From Thalassotalea loyana (GTDB taxonomy: Bacteria; Pseudomonadota; Gammaproteobacteria; Enterobacterales; Alteromonadaceae), in NCBI RefSeq assembly GCF_030161435.1, contig NZ_BSSV01000002.1, forward strand, positions 1-64,000: a stretch of DNA of 64,000 nucleotides. The letters are read 5' to 3'. Below are positions 17,735 through 29,988 of the stretch, in pieces (the first letter of the stretch is position 1; every line of letters begins with the position of its first letter). A program made the position numbers and the translations under genes. The notes beneath the pieces are model-generated. The model worked only from the letters and a program-made list of their open reading frames with translations, made no database searches and was not told where the DNA came from.

Positions 17735-18616
17735 ATGACAGCACAATATAAAACTATCGGCCTGATTGGTAAACCTCATCACGAAGGCGCAGAAAAAACT
17801 ATTAATAGTTTATATGAGTTTTTAACCGAAGAAGGCTACCAAGTCCTGATTGAAGAGTCGGTAGCAAATACTATTGCGTTGGAAAATATTGTCACAGCAT
17901 CACTTGTAGATATTGGCGAACGCGCTGATTTAGCGATTGTGGTTGGGGGCGACGGCTATATGCTTGGCGCGGCACGTGTTCTTTCGTGTTATAACATTGG
18001 TGTTATTGGTGTTAACCGAGGTAATTTAGGCTTTCTTACTGATTTATCTCCAGACAACCTTATTGAACCACTTAAGAAAATTTTAGCGGGTAAATCATAT
18101 TCTGAACAACGCTTTTTGATTGAAGCAGAAGTCTATCGACATGGTAAATTAAAAAGCTCTAATTCGGCCATGAACGAAGCCGTATTGCACGCTGGTAAAG
18201 TTGCCAATATGATTGAATTTGAAGTCTATATAGATAACAAGTTTATGTTCAGCCAACGATCTGATGGTCTGATTATATCTACACCTACAGGCTCAACCGC
18301 CTATTCAATGTCTGCTGGTGGGCCAATATTAACACCAAACCTAAATGCCCTATCGCTCGTGCCAATGTTTCCTCATACCTTAACATCACGTCCAATTGTT
18401 GTTGATGGTGACAGTGAATTAAAGCTTATTCTTGCAAACGAAAATTACGAAAACTTACAAGTGAGCTGTGACGGACATGTCATTCTTGCTGTCATGCCGG
18501 GCGATGAAGTTCATATTCGTAAAAGTCCAAACACGCTACGTTTAATCCATCCAATAGACCACGATTATCTCAAGGTACTTCGTTCAAAGTTAAGTTGGGG
18601 TAATAAGCTTTATTAA
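17735..18616 (+). CDS. nadK: NAD kinase
   Basis: 293 residues. It phosphorylates NAD to NADP in the cytoplasm. Motifs are [13 protein letters not shown] (GGDG near residue 69), [26 protein letters not shown] and [17 protein letters not shown]. Start ATG at 17735. It is the first gene of a rightward group nadK-recN-bamE and divergent from grpE. Confidence 0.98.
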   Translation: MTAQYKTIGLIGKPHHEGAEKTINSLYEFLTEEGYQVLIEESVANTIALENIVTASLVDIGERADLAIVVGGDGYMLGAARVLSCYNIGVIGVNRGNLGFLTDLSPDNLIEPLKKILAGKSYSEQRFLIEAEVYRHGKLKSSNSAMNEAVLHAGKVANMIEFEVYIDNKFMFSQRSDGLIISTPTGSTAYSMSAGGPILTPNLNALSLVPMFPHTLTSRPIVVDGDSELKLILANENYENLQVSCDGHVILAVMPGDEVHIRKSPNTLRLIHPIDHDYLKVLRSKLSWGNKLY

Positions 18617-18686
18617 CAATAGGTTATTATAAACTTGCTCATTTTTTGATAACAAATTAACTAAACACTATTGCCAAAAAACAAAT

Positions 18687-18706
18687 TACTGTATAAATTA
18701 TCAGTA
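18687..18706. promoter_or_regulatory. LexA (SOS) box before recN
   Basis: TACTGTATAAATTATCAGTA keeps the CTG-N10-CAG framework and the AT-rich centre of the LexA box, with flanking TA on both sides. It lies 30 bp before the recN ATG. recN is a classical SOS gene. Confidence 0.8.
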
Positions 18707-18735
18707 TATTTATTTAACTATTGGTGTTTGTATCT

Positions 18736-20400
18736 ATGTTGACCCAATTAACCATTGCAAATTTTGCTATCGTTAAACAATTAGAATTAGACTGGCGCTC
18801 AGGCATGACAACGATTACCGGCGAAACAGGTGCTGGTAAATCGATTGCTATTGATGCCTTAGGTTTGTGTTTGGGTGACAGAGCCACAACTAATGTTGTT
18901 CGCCCAAACACCCCAAAAGCAGACTTAAGCGCTACTTTTGATATTAAGGGTAATTTAGCTGCAAATAATTGGTTAACTCAACATGATTTGTTGAGCGATG
19001 ATGAATGCATTTTACGCCGAGTTATTTCAAGTGAAGGACGCTCCAAGGCATACATTAATGGTTCGCCTGTACCATTAACGCAATTACGTGAAATTGGCAG
19101 GTTATTAATCAATATCCATGGGCAACATGATCATCAACTCATCGTTAAAGCATCAGAACAACGAAAATTGCTTGACGATTACGCCAAACACCACAATCTT
19201 CTTGATGACACAGCCTATTACGCCAAGAAATGGTCTGCGTTAAATAGCGAACTCAATGAACTGAAAACGAGCCAAGCCCAGCGCGAAGCAGAGCAACAAT
19301 TGCTTCAATATCAGGTAAAAGAATTAGACGAGTTTGCAATATGTGAAGGCGAATTTGAAACACTTGAAAACGATTACAAGAAGTTTAGTAACTCACAAAA
19401 CATCTTAGAAGATAGCTTATTTGTGCTTGAGGGGACTAGTGAGAATGATCAGTTCAATGTACTCGATACCCTTAGACACTGCGTAGATAGGCTATCTCAG
19501 TATGCCGACATTGATGCTGATATTTCAAACATCTCTAAAACATATCAAGATGCGTTGATTCAGTTAGAAGATGCCTGCCAAGACTTGAGACATTTTCATG
19601 ATAGGTTAGAGCTCGATCCTGAGCAGTTCCAAATCATTGAAGAACGTTATTCAAATGCGATAAACCTTGCACGTAAACACCAAGTAGCACCGGAAGATTT
19701 GCATATCAAACACTGTGAGTTACAACAAGCTTTAGCAAATATTTCAAGTGACGATTCACGCCAAGAGCAAATCTATACAGAATTGGATCAAACAAAAGCT
19801 GACTATGAAGAAGCCGCTAAGCTATTACATGAATCAAGGCAGCAAGCAGCAACTGAGCTAAGTGGCTTAATTACGCATAGTATCCAAGAATTAAACATGC
19901 CTCACGGAGAGTTTAAAGTAGAGGTGAGCAACAAAGAAAGCGCTTCATTAAACGCGCAAGGTAGTGATGACATTGTGTTCTTGGTAAGTATAAACCCAGG
20001 ACAGGCACTCGAAGCAATGCACAAAGTAGCATCAGGTGGTGAATTATCTCGTATTAGTTTAGCCATGCAAGTTATTTTGGCCGACAAAGTAACTTCACCT
20101 GCACTCATTTTTGACGAAGTAGATGTCGGTATTAGTGGTCCAACAGCGTCAATGGTTGGCGAGAAGTTAAAGCAACTTGCCAATAACACTCAAGTTATAT
20201 GTGTGACTCACTTGCCGCAGGTCGCCTGTAAAGGACACCAGCAGTACTTTGTTGCTAAGTTAACGGATGGTGAGCATACCGAAACAACAGTAACTGAACT
20301 ATGTGAACAAGCACGAGTCAAAGAAATTGCCCGTCTACTCGCGGGCGATAAGATATCTGAGCATAGTTTGGCCAACGCAACTGAGCTACTCGCAAGTTAA
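18736..20400 (+). CDS. recN: DNA repair protein RecN
   Basis: 554 residues from the ATG at 18736. The start MLTQLTIANFAIVKQLELDW aligns with the known RecN N-terminus; an in-frame TTG 15 bp upstream is not needed. SMC-like: Walker A GETGAGKS near residue 26-33, a long coiled coil, signature VASGGELSRISLAMQ and Walker B LIFDEVDVGISG. It acts in double-strand break repair by recombination. Expression should be SOS-induced via the LexA box. Confidence 0.97.
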   Translation: MLTQLTIANFAIVKQLELDWRSGMTTITGETGAGKSIAIDALGLCLGDRATTNVVRPNTPKADLSATFDIKGNLAANNWLTQHDLLSDDECILRRVISSEGRSKAYINGSPVPLTQLREIGRLLINIHGQHDHQLIVKASEQRKLLDDYAKHHNLLDDTAYYAKKWSALNSELNELKTSQAQREAEQQLLQYQVKELDEFAICEGEFETLENDYKKFSNSQNILEDSLFVLEGTSENDQFNVLDTLRHCVDRLSQYADIDADISNISKTYQDALIQLEDACQDLRHFHDRLELDPEQFQIIEERYSNAINLARKHQVAPEDLHIKHCELQQALANISSDDSRQEQIYTELDQTKADYEEAAKLLHESRQQAATELSGLITHSIQELNMPHGEFKVEVSNKESASLNAQGSDDIVFLVSINPGQALEAMHKVASGGELSRISLAMQVILADKVTSPALIFDEVDVGISGPTASMVGEKLKQLANNTQVICVTHLPQVACKGHQQYFVAKLTDGEHTETTVTELCEQARVKEIARLLAGDKISEHSLANATELLAS

Positions 20401-20495
20401 ACCAGCGTTAGCTAGCCTTGTAGTAAAAAAGTTTTGTAACCTGCAGCATGCTTGGGTATGATGCCAAGCTAAATAATAAAGGATAAGACGTATTC

Positions 20496-20849
20496 ATGCT
20501 GTTAAGAGTATCAATTATTGCGCTTTCATTATCACTAAGCGCTTGTTCTAATTGGATTTATCGTATTGACATTCCACAGGGTAACTACCTAGAACAAAAA
20601 GCAATCGACCAATTGCAAGTGGGCATGACAAAAGAGCAAGTTAAATTTGTATTAGGTAGTCCAGTGATTGTTGATACCTTCAAGCCTGATATATGGCACT
20701 ATGTATACGAGTTTAACTCAGGAAAAGATAAAGACTTAAACTTCAAGAAGAAGTTTATTTTAACCTTCGAAGATGAAAAACTAAAATCAGCTGAAGGTGA
20801 CTTTGAAGTTCCAGAGTCATTTTATACACCAATTCAAAATGACGCATAG
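20496..20849 (+). CDS. bamE: Outer membrane assembly lipoprotein BamE
   Basis: 117 residues. The lipoprotein signal peptide ends in LSAC (Cys17). The mature part has the SmpA/OmlA fold signature QLQVGMTKEQVKFVLGSP, followed by WHYVYEF. It is a subunit of the BAM complex that inserts beta-barrel proteins in the outer membrane. It follows recN and faces ratB, as in E. coli. Confidence 0.95.
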   Translation: MLLRVSIIALSLSLSACSNWIYRIDIPQGNYLEQKAIDQLQVGMTKEQVKFVLGSPVIVDTFKPDIWHYVYEFNSGKDKDLNFKKKFILTFEDEKLKSAEGDFEVPESFYTPIQNDA

Positions 20850-20862
20850 AATTAGCAAATAA

Positions 20863-20891
20863 AAAAAACGACGCTCATGCGTCGTTTTTTT
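20863..20891. terminator. Bidirectional terminator between bamE and ratB
   Basis: Arms AAAAAACGACGC (20863-20874) and GCGTCGTTTTTT (20879-20890) are a perfect 12-bp stem with loop TCAT. A- and T-runs lie on both sides, serving both convergent genes. Confidence 0.92.
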
Positions 20892-20912
20892 ATGTCTGTA
20901 TACAAATAATGA

Positions 20913-21266
20913 TTAATCTTTACTTCCACCACGAAGCGGGTTAACTCTACCACCCGTTACTTTATCTGCTCGACCATCAGCCTTTGCTTTTTCAGCGCGA
21001 CGTTTCCTCACTTCTTTAGGATCTGCAATCAAAGGTCGGTATATTTCTATTCGGTCGAGATCATTTACTGGCTCTGAAAGCTTCACACTTCTATTCCAGA
21101 TACCAACTTTATTGACCTTCAAATCAATTTCAGGAAAGATTTGTAAAATCCCTGATTCGTTAATCGCCTGTTCAACATCGATTCCTGGCTCCACCGTGAC
21201 CGTTAATAGTTCTTGTTTGGTCGGCGTACCATAGACAACTTCAACCTGAATATTTGTCGTTTCCAC
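20913..21266 (-). CDS. ratB: RnfH/RatB family ubiquitin-like protein
   Basis: 117 residues with a beta-grasp N-terminal domain (IQVEVVYGTPTKQELLTVTV, then GIWNRSVKLSEPVNDLDRIE) and a basic tail. The start is GTG at 21264-21266, directly abutting the ratA stop; no in-frame ATG fits the conserved N-terminus. Partner of ratA in a two-gene leftward operon. Its biochemical role is not settled. Confidence 0.88.
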   Translation of the reverse strand: METTNIQVEVVYGTPTKQELLTVTVEPGIDVEQAINESGILQIFPEIDLKVNKVGIWNRSVKLSEPVNDLDRIEIYRPLIADPKEVRKRRAEKAKADGRADKVTGGRVNPLRGGSKD

Positions 21267-21698
21267 TTAGCTGTATACCTCTTTTGCTCTTTTTGTAAAA
21301 GCATGAACCATATTGTTAGTGATATGATTGAATATCTTACCAAATGCGATATCCATTACTTTACTAGAAAACTCATACTCTAAATCAAGGCTCACTTTAC
21401 ACGCATCTTCCGTAAGCTTTTCTAATCGCCAATAACCTACCAGATTAGTAAATGGTCCATCGACTAATTCGAGTTTTACCACTTCATTTTTAGTCAACGT
21501 ATTTTGCGTCGTAAACCACTTCTTTATGCCTCCTTTGGAGATCATCAAAGAAGCCGTCATTGAATCATCAGTCTGCTCTAACAACTTACTATCAGCACAG
21601 TCTGGTACAAATTGCGGATAAGATAAGACATCATTAATCAAGTTATACATTTGCTCAGCACTAAACATGACTAATGCACTGCGATTTACCTTTGGCAT
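21267..21698 (-). CDS. ratA: RatA family START-domain protein (ribosome-association toxin / Coq10-like)
   Basis: 143 residues in the polyketide cyclase/START family, with typical YNLINDVLSYPQFVPDC near the N-terminus and GPFTNLVGYWRLE in the core. In E. coli RatA has been described as inhibiting 70S formation; relatives of the Coq10 group bind ubiquinone. Operon with ratB. Located between bamE and smpB, as in E. coli. Confidence 0.9.
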   Translation of the reverse strand: MPKVNRSALVMFSAEQMYNLINDVLSYPQFVPDCADSKLLEQTDDSMTASLMISKGGIKKWFTTQNTLTKNEVVKLELVDGPFTNLVGYWRLEKLTEDACKVSLDLEYEFSSKVMDIAFGKIFNHITNNMVHAFTKRAKEVYS

Positions 21699-21758
21699 TT
21701 AATTCCCCTAACACGATTAAGCCCTTATCATACCAAAGCTACTGATAAAGCTCATTAT

Positions 21759-22613
21759 CTATCTTACTTTGCGCGCCCAAAAGATAAAAACAAACACAGG
21801 AAGATTCATCAGTATCCCGTACATTAATGGGATAGTTGCTAATTCAGGCATTTGAAGCACAGTATGAGCCACCATCATTGCCGTACCTGCATTTTGCACA
21901 CCAACCTCTAGACATATTGTTTTGATATCGGAACGTTGAGTGAGCAGTTGCTTAGCAATCAGCAAAGAACAAGTTAAAGCACTACATACCAATAGCATAA
22001 CGGCAAGTGTACCTATGCCTACTTTTTGCGTGAATAAGTTGATATTCGCTAAAATCAAACCAATAACCACTAAAAGCATTAAAGCGCTAGAGGCTAGTTT
22101 AACGTTGGCAATGCGATTTTCAGTAAGACTAGGCAATAGTTGTTTGATGCACATCCCCAATATTACTGGCACTAAAGTGACCAATATAAGTTGGGCCATC
22201 ATTAAACCAACAGGTAAATCAAAGCCTTGCTGTTGTTGCTCCCAAAAGCTGACGAAAAATATGAATATAACAGGCAAAGTGAAAGGCACAATTAAGCTTG
22301 TTATCGCCGTTAGCGAAATACTTAATGCCACATTACCTTTTGCTAAATAACTAAAAAAGTTTGACGTAGCACCGCCTGGGCATAGAGATAAGAGAAATAG
22401 ACCTGCCGCCTCTACAAACGAAAGCTGACAAATGTAGATAATGGCTATCGCGAGTACAGGCAAAAATAGTAGTTGAAGTCCCAATCCTAGAATTACCGCT
22501 TTTGGATAATGAACGATCCGCTTAAAATCATCCAATGATAGGCTCATTCCCATCGAAAACATCACAAATGCCAAAGACAAGGGCAACAAAGCTTGTGGTA
22601 TAGATTCGAACAT
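21759..22613 (-). CDS. Bile acid:sodium symporter family (BASS) transporter
   Basis: 284 residues, about 9-10 membrane helices. Family features are MFSMGMSLSLDDFKR near residue 18-32, LCPGGATSNFFSYLAKGN with the sodium-site region, and EVGVQNAGTAMMVAH in the second repeat. The substrate is unknown; members move organic acids such as pyruvate, pantoate or bile acids with Na+. It interrupts the ratA-smpB order seen in enterobacteria. Confidence 0.85.
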   Translation of the reverse strand: MFESIPQALLPLSLAFVMFSMGMSLSLDDFKRIVHYPKAVILGLGLQLLFLPVLAIAIIYICQLSFVEAAGLFLLSLCPGGATSNFFSYLAKGNVALSISLTAITSLIVPFTLPVIFIFFVSFWEQQQQGFDLPVGLMMAQLILVTLVPVILGMCIKQLLPSLTENRIANVKLASSALMLLVVIGLILANINLFTQKVGIGTLAVMLLVCSALTCSLLIAKQLLTQRSDIKTICLEVGVQNAGTAMMVAHTVLQMPELATIPLMYGILMNLPVFVFIFWARKVR

Positions 22614-22738
22614 GACTAACTCAATGGCGGAAAACTAGCATTTTAAAGAAAAGCATTGTAATTAGGTACCTGTAAGGTGTTATTTTCTTTATCATAAACA
22701 GCAAGTTTTTATCAATTGTAATAAACAAGGTGTAACGA

Positions 22739-23614
22739 ATGTTGAGTATTTGGTGGCAAGCTTCTCGCCCTAAAACACTACTTGCCAGTATTAGCCCAGT
22801 TACATTAGGGGCGTTATCAGCGTTACCAATTTACAATCTCAACATTGCTATTTTTATTACCACATTATTTTGCGCACTGTCTTTACAAGTGGCCGTGAAT
22901 TTTGCCAACGATTACTTTGATGCCAAATCGGGTGTCGATACTGATCGGCGGTTGGGCCCAGTTCGCGCAGTTCAGGCCGGATTGATACCAGAAAGTAAAA
23001 TGAAAACAGCACTCATACTTATGACGTGTTTAGCCATTGCCTCTGGATTATTCTTAGTTTACCAAGGAGGCTGTTTTTTTTTATTGCTAGGGGTGCTTAG
23101 TGTATTGGGAGTTTTTCTCTACAGTGCAGGGCCAGCTCCCATTGCTTCAGCTGGTTTAGGCGAAGTTGTTGTTTTCATATTTTTTGGATTGATCGCATTA
23201 CTTGGTAGCCACTATTTACAGAGCAACACAATAACGCCATATGCCTGGATTTTCGCGATCAACACTGGCCTATTCGCGAGTGCTGTTATGCTAGCCAACA
23301 ATATTAGAGACATTCCAACAGATCGAGCGGCCAATAAGCTCACGCTTGCCTGTAGGATTGGTGATCCAAGGTCACGCAATTTATTGATTAGCTTTATAAC
23401 CTTGCCATTTATTATTCATTGCCTGTTGACGCCAATTAGCATGTTGATGGTGCTGCCAATAATGATTTGTTTAGTTCCTGCAATACTTATTGTTAAAAAC
23501 ACGAAAATATATGATGGCAGACAGCTAAATAAGTTGCTTGGTCAAATAGCCACGCTCAACTTTATATACTGTATTTCGTCGAGTGTTTTTTGGCAGTTAC
23601 ACCTATCACAATAA
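22739..23614 (+). CDS. menA: 1,4-dihydroxy-2-naphthoate polyprenyltransferase
   Basis: 291 residues, UbiA superfamily membrane protein with about 8-9 helices. The first Asp-rich motif is NDYFDAKSGVDTD and the second is NNIRDIPTDRAA. It prenylates 1,4-dihydroxy-2-naphthoate on the way to menaquinone. Start ATG at 22739. It lies alone between the BASS transporter and smpB; other men genes are not in the window. Confidence 0.88.
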   Translation: MLSIWWQASRPKTLLASISPVTLGALSALPIYNLNIAIFITTLFCALSLQVAVNFANDYFDAKSGVDTDRRLGPVRAVQAGLIPESKMKTALILMTCLAIASGLFLVYQGGCFFLLLGVLSVLGVFLYSAGPAPIASAGLGEVVVFIFFGLIALLGSHYLQSNTITPYAWIFAINTGLFASAVMLANNIRDIPTDRAANKLTLACRIGDPRSRNLLISFITLPFIIHCLLTPISMLMVLPIMICLVPAILIVKNTKIYDGRQLNKLLGQIATLNFIYCISSSVFWQLHLSQ

Positions 23615-23702
23615 GTGACTAGTCAAAGCTGTTAAATTATTTACGTTTTATTTCAATTAGACGATTTAATTCAAAAACATTTCACCGTATAATTCGGCCA
23701 CT

Positions 23703-24194
23703 ATGGCAAAGAAAAAATCAAAAAAATCGAATAGCAACACGATCGCGCTGAATAAAAAAGCTCGCCACAACTATAGCCTGACAGATAAGTTTGAAGCAGG
23801 GATGAGTTTACAAGGTTGGGAAATAAAGAGTATTCGCGATGGTAAAGTCAATATCTCAGATTGCTACGTTCACATCAAAGACAGAGAAGCATATTTAGTT
23901 GGCGCGGAAATAATGCCACTAAAAATGGCTTCATCTCACGTGGTGTGCGATCCAACACGTGCACGTAAATTATTATTAAACCGCCGCGAACTAGATAGAA
24001 TAGCTGGCGCTGTTGAGCGTGAAGGATACTCACTTATTGCTACATCCATGTACTGGAAGCAATGCTGGGTTAAGCTTGAGTTTTACCTAGGTAAAGGTAA
24101 AAAAGCGCATGATAAACGTGCTGATGTTAAAGATAGAGAATGGGCAGTTGATAAAGGCCGCCTCATGAAAAACAAAAATCTTAATCGAGATTAA
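23703..24194 (+). CDS. smpB: SsrA-binding protein SmpB
   Basis: 163 residues. It binds tmRNA and takes part in rescue of stalled ribosomes. Conserved parts are [37 protein letters not shown] (cut at 20), and a basic C-terminal tail [27 protein letters not shown] sits at 23688-23693, only 9 bp before the ATG, and no clear ribosome site is visible. Its partner ssrA lies 15.7 kb downstream, not adjacent as is common. Confidence 0.97.
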   Translation: MAKKKSKKSNSNTIALNKKARHNYSLTDKFEAGMSLQGWEIKSIRDGKVNISDCYVHIKDREAYLVGAEIMPLKMASSHVVCDPTRARKLLLNRRELDRIAGAVEREGYSLIATSMYWKQCWVKLEFYLGKGKKAHDKRADVKDREWAVDKGRLMKNKNLNRD

Positions 24195-24209
24195 TATCTG
24201 TCTTGATAC

Positions 24210-24238
24210 TGTCGCAGAGCTCCCCCCTCTCTGCGACA
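24210..24238 (+). other. Hairpin after smpB
   Basis: A perfect 10-bp stem TGTCGCAGAG (24210-24219) / CTCTGCGACA (24229-24238) surrounds a C-rich loop. No T-run follows, so it could be a weak terminator or an RNA-stabilising end for smpB. Confidence 0.5.
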
Positions 24239-24256
24239 ACATCTATGCTTCCACGA

Positions 24257-27338
<3,082 letters not shown>

Positions 27339-27356
27339 AAATCTTCTCGATATTGC

Positions 27357-27372
27357 ATTTTGTATACGATTA
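27357..27372. promoter_or_regulatory. Probable GntR operator before gntR
   Basis: ATTTTGTATACGATTA shares the TTGTATAC core with the two perfect copies in this locus but has a weaker right arm. It is 19 bp before the gntR ATG. A related near-palindrome, TTGTGTACAA at 27322-27331, lies within the first codons of gntR. Confidence 0.65.
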
Positions 27373-27482
27373 TATGCACTTCGTAAGCTCGTTGCTATAA
27401 GCTGTTAGAATTATTCACTAAGTTTTCTATTTTCTGCTCACCCCATTAGGTAGTACGTCCCTGTACTGGGCAAAATGTTATA

Positions 27483-28967
27483 TTACCTTTGATAACAAAT
27501 GGGCCTCAAAAACCTGTCTTTTGCATGTAAACCAACTGACGTTGTTCTGACATCAGTCGACGAAGGGAATGGACCGCCGTGGTTCATCGTGGCACACACT
27601 TCAACTCCTGTTGGCATTTGATTTAGAATCAGTCGCCCAACACTAAATGATAAAGCTTCAACAATCTCAGCTTGCTCATCAATCTCTTGTGATAAGCCAT
27701 GAATAGAAGCCGTTAATTGCCCTTGAAGTTGCTCAATTAGTGACATCAACTCTGTAACACCGTCGTACTCAACAATAATAGCGCTAGGGCCAAATGTTTC
27801 CTCATGCAAAATACGATGCTCCAAGAACGCTTTAACATTTGTCCTGACGATTTGTGCTTGCGGATGAAATGGCGCTGATGGACTATTTTGGCCAACTAAA
27901 GACACATCGCGAATATCACGTATTTGCTGTATTGACGCTTGGTAATTAGCCAAGATACCCGGCGTGAGTAACGGTGCACTTGATGCTGTCGATAATGCCT
28001 GTGCAGTGGCCGTCAAAAACTTTTCATTATTGGCTGGTAGCAACCAGACCCCAGGACTGGTGCAAAATTGCCCTTGGCCCATCATCAAAGAACCAACTAA
28101 AGCTTGGGCTAATGATTCAGCGTCACAAGCCACCTTTTTTGGGAGGATAACTTGTGGGTTGATGCTACCCAATTCACCGTATAATGGAATAACTTCCTGA
28201 CGTTGATGAATACTCTTTTGAAGAGAAGAAGCCACATTAAACGAACCAGTGAAACCCACCGCCTTAATTTCGGTACACTTTACTAATTGATGACTTGGTT
28301 CCGGCCTTGATGTTTGCAATAACGCAAACACGCCAAGTGGCATATCCAGATCCTTTATCGCCTTTAATATCGCGTTAGCCATTAACTCACTGGTTGCAGG
28401 GTGTGCAGGATGCCCTTTAACAACAACGGTACAACCAGCCGCTAATGCCGATGCAGTATCCCCACCCAACGTAGAGAATGCATAAGGAAAGTTTGAGGCA
28501 CCAAAAACGGCAACAGGCCCAACAGGTATATAAGTAAGCTCAGTTTCTGGTTTAGGTAGCGGAGCTCGCTCTGGTTGTTCGTCCTCAATCGTTGAAGTGA
28601 CTAGGTTTGCACGTAAATCATTGGCGAAAAACCTTAATTGATTGACCGTTCGCATTCTCTCACCTTCAAGACGTTGCTCTGGTAATCCTGTTTCACGCAT
28701 GGTGGTATGGATTAAGTCATTACCTAATGCCAGTATATTTTCTGCAATAGCATCAAGAAAGTCAGCGCGTTGCTCTGGTGTTGTTTTACGGTAACGTTTG
28801 AACGCTTGCTCAGCCGCCGCTGAAGCTGACTCCACTAAGTGCTGACTAACCTCATAAAAAGGTAGATCATCATAACGGTTTTCTTGAGGAACAAAGGCGA
28901 AAAAGGTATCAACACCCTCTCCCACTTGCCACGTACCGTTGATTAAACTTTTACCTGTGATATTCAT
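27483..28967 (-). CDS. 2-oxoglutarate semialdehyde dehydrogenase (2,5-dioxopentanoate dehydrogenase)
   Basis: 494 residues from the ATG at 28967, with an AGG ribosome site 8 nt upstream; a TTG 15 bp earlier is not needed. Aldehyde dehydrogenase superfamily: VFGASNFPYAFS, catalytic Glu in LYGELGS (about 265) and Cys in GQFCTSPG (about 302). The short spacing of motifs and PTGVEVCATMNHGGPFPSST near the end are typical of the semialdehyde dehydrogenases that finish hydroxyproline or pentose pathways. Product is 2-oxoglutarate. Last gene of the leftward operon with the epimerase and the deaminase. Confidence 0.9.
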   Translation of the reverse strand: MNITGKSLINGTWQVGEGVDTFFAFVPQENRYDDLPFYEVSQHLVESASAAAEQAFKRYRKTTPEQRADFLDAIAENILALGNDLIHTTMRETGLPEQRLEGERMRTVNQLRFFANDLRANLVTSTIEDEQPERAPLPKPETELTYIPVGPVAVFGASNFPYAFSTLGGDTASALAAGCTVVVKGHPAHPATSELMANAILKAIKDLDMPLGVFALLQTSRPEPSHQLVKCTEIKAVGFTGSFNVASSLQKSIHQRQEVIPLYGELGSINPQVILPKKVACDAESLAQALVGSLMMGQGQFCTSPGVWLLPANNEKFLTATAQALSTASSAPLLTPGILANYQASIQQIRDIRDVSLVGQNSPSAPFHPQAQIVRTNVKAFLEHRILHEETFGPSAIIVEYDGVTELMSLIEQLQGQLTASIHGLSQEIDEQAEIVEALSFSVGRLILNQMPTGVEVCATMNHGGPFPSSTDVRTTSVGLHAKDRFLRPICYQR

Positions 28968-28982
28968 ACTTTTACCTAACAA

Positions 28983-29984
28983 TTAAATAACTTGAAAGCC
29001 CGCAAAGTACGGGTCGTCCGTATCAACGGTGATACAATTACTGCCAAACACCTTTGCCCAACCTTTTATACTCGGCATGATGGCGGCATACTCGCCAACC
29101 ATACAGGTACTTTCTATGCGGCCAACAAATTGACTGCCAATAAAGCTTTCATGAACAAAGTCTGCACCTGGTTGGAGTTTGCCTTTCGCAAAAAGTTGAG
29201 CCATGCGAGCACTGGTGCCGGTTCCACATGGCGATCGGTCAATCGCTTTATCACCATAAAAGACAGCGTTTGCCGCATCGGATTCACTATTTTTGGGTAT
29301 ACCAGTCCATAATAAATGAGAGGCACCACATACCGTACTGTCTTCAGGGTGAATACAGCTGACTTGTTGATTAACGAGTTCACGAACCATTGGACTAAAC
29401 CTCAATACATCTTCAGCATTCCAATGCTCTATTCCTGGGAAATTCTCTTGTGGTTCAACAATAATGTAAAAATTCCCACCGTAAGCGACATCAACTGTTA
29501 ATGTGCCAAGATCAGGAACATCAATGACGATGCCTTCGTGAGCGAGATAAGACGCAATGTTGAATATCTTAACCCACTCAACTTTGCCGTTCGTCATGTG
29601 GTATTCAACATCAATAATTCCTGCCGGTACCTCAACTTTAAGCTGGCCCGGTATTTTAGGCTTTATCAATCCAGCCTCTATTCCAGCCGTTATCGTACCT
29701 ATTGTCCCATGGCCACACATCGGCAGGCAGCCTGAGGTTTCAATAAACAAAATAGCAACATCATTTTCTTTATTAATAGGTGGGTACAAAAAGGCACCAG
29801 ACATCATATCGTGGCCGCGTGGTTCAAACATTAGTGACTGTCTGATCCAATCATGGTGAGTAAGAAAGTCTGCCCTTTTCTCACTCATGGTCTGTCCATT
29901 AAGATCAGGATGCCCACTCGTCACTAGCCGTACAGGGTTACCACATGTATGTGAATCGATACAATAAAAGGTGCCTTTTTGCAT
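28983..29984 (-). CDS. 4-hydroxyproline 2-epimerase (proline racemase family)
   Basis: 333 residues. The two catalytic cysteines are Cys90 in LPMCGHGTIG and Cys253 in RSPCGTGTSA. A Cys/Cys pair indicates an epimerase or racemase, and the gene context points to trans-4-hydroxy-L-proline to cis-4-hydroxy-D-proline. Start ATG at 29982-29984. It follows the deaminase gene by 4 bp and precedes the semialdehyde dehydrogenase by 15 bp. Confidence 0.92.
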   Translation of the reverse strand: MQKGTFYCIDSHTCGNPVRLVTSGHPDLNGQTMSEKRADFLTHHDWIRQSLMFEPRGHDMMSGAFLYPPINKENDVAILFIETSGCLPMCGHGTIGTITAGIEAGLIKPKIPGQLKVEVPAGIIDVEYHMTNGKVEWVKIFNIASYLAHEGIVIDVPDLGTLTVDVAYGGNFYIIVEPQENFPGIEHWNAEDVLRFSPMVRELVNQQVSCIHPEDSTVCGASHLLWTGIPKNSESDAANAVFYGDKAIDRSPCGTGTSARMAQLFAKGKLQPGADFVHESFIGSQFVGRIESTCMVGEYAAIMPSIKGWAKVFGSNCITVDTDDPYFAGFQVI

Positions 29985-29988
29985 ATAA

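Noticed and set aside
20893-20910. TGTATAC sequence between bamE and ratB as a fourth GntR site
   Set aside because: Only the central six bases match, the flanks are not symmetric, and it lies at the 3' ends of convergent genes.
24195-24256. Duplicate of the ssrA 3' end as an attachment site at the left border of the locus
   Set aside because: Only a short AGCTCC-like resemblance was seen, and no integrase or direct repeat pair was found.
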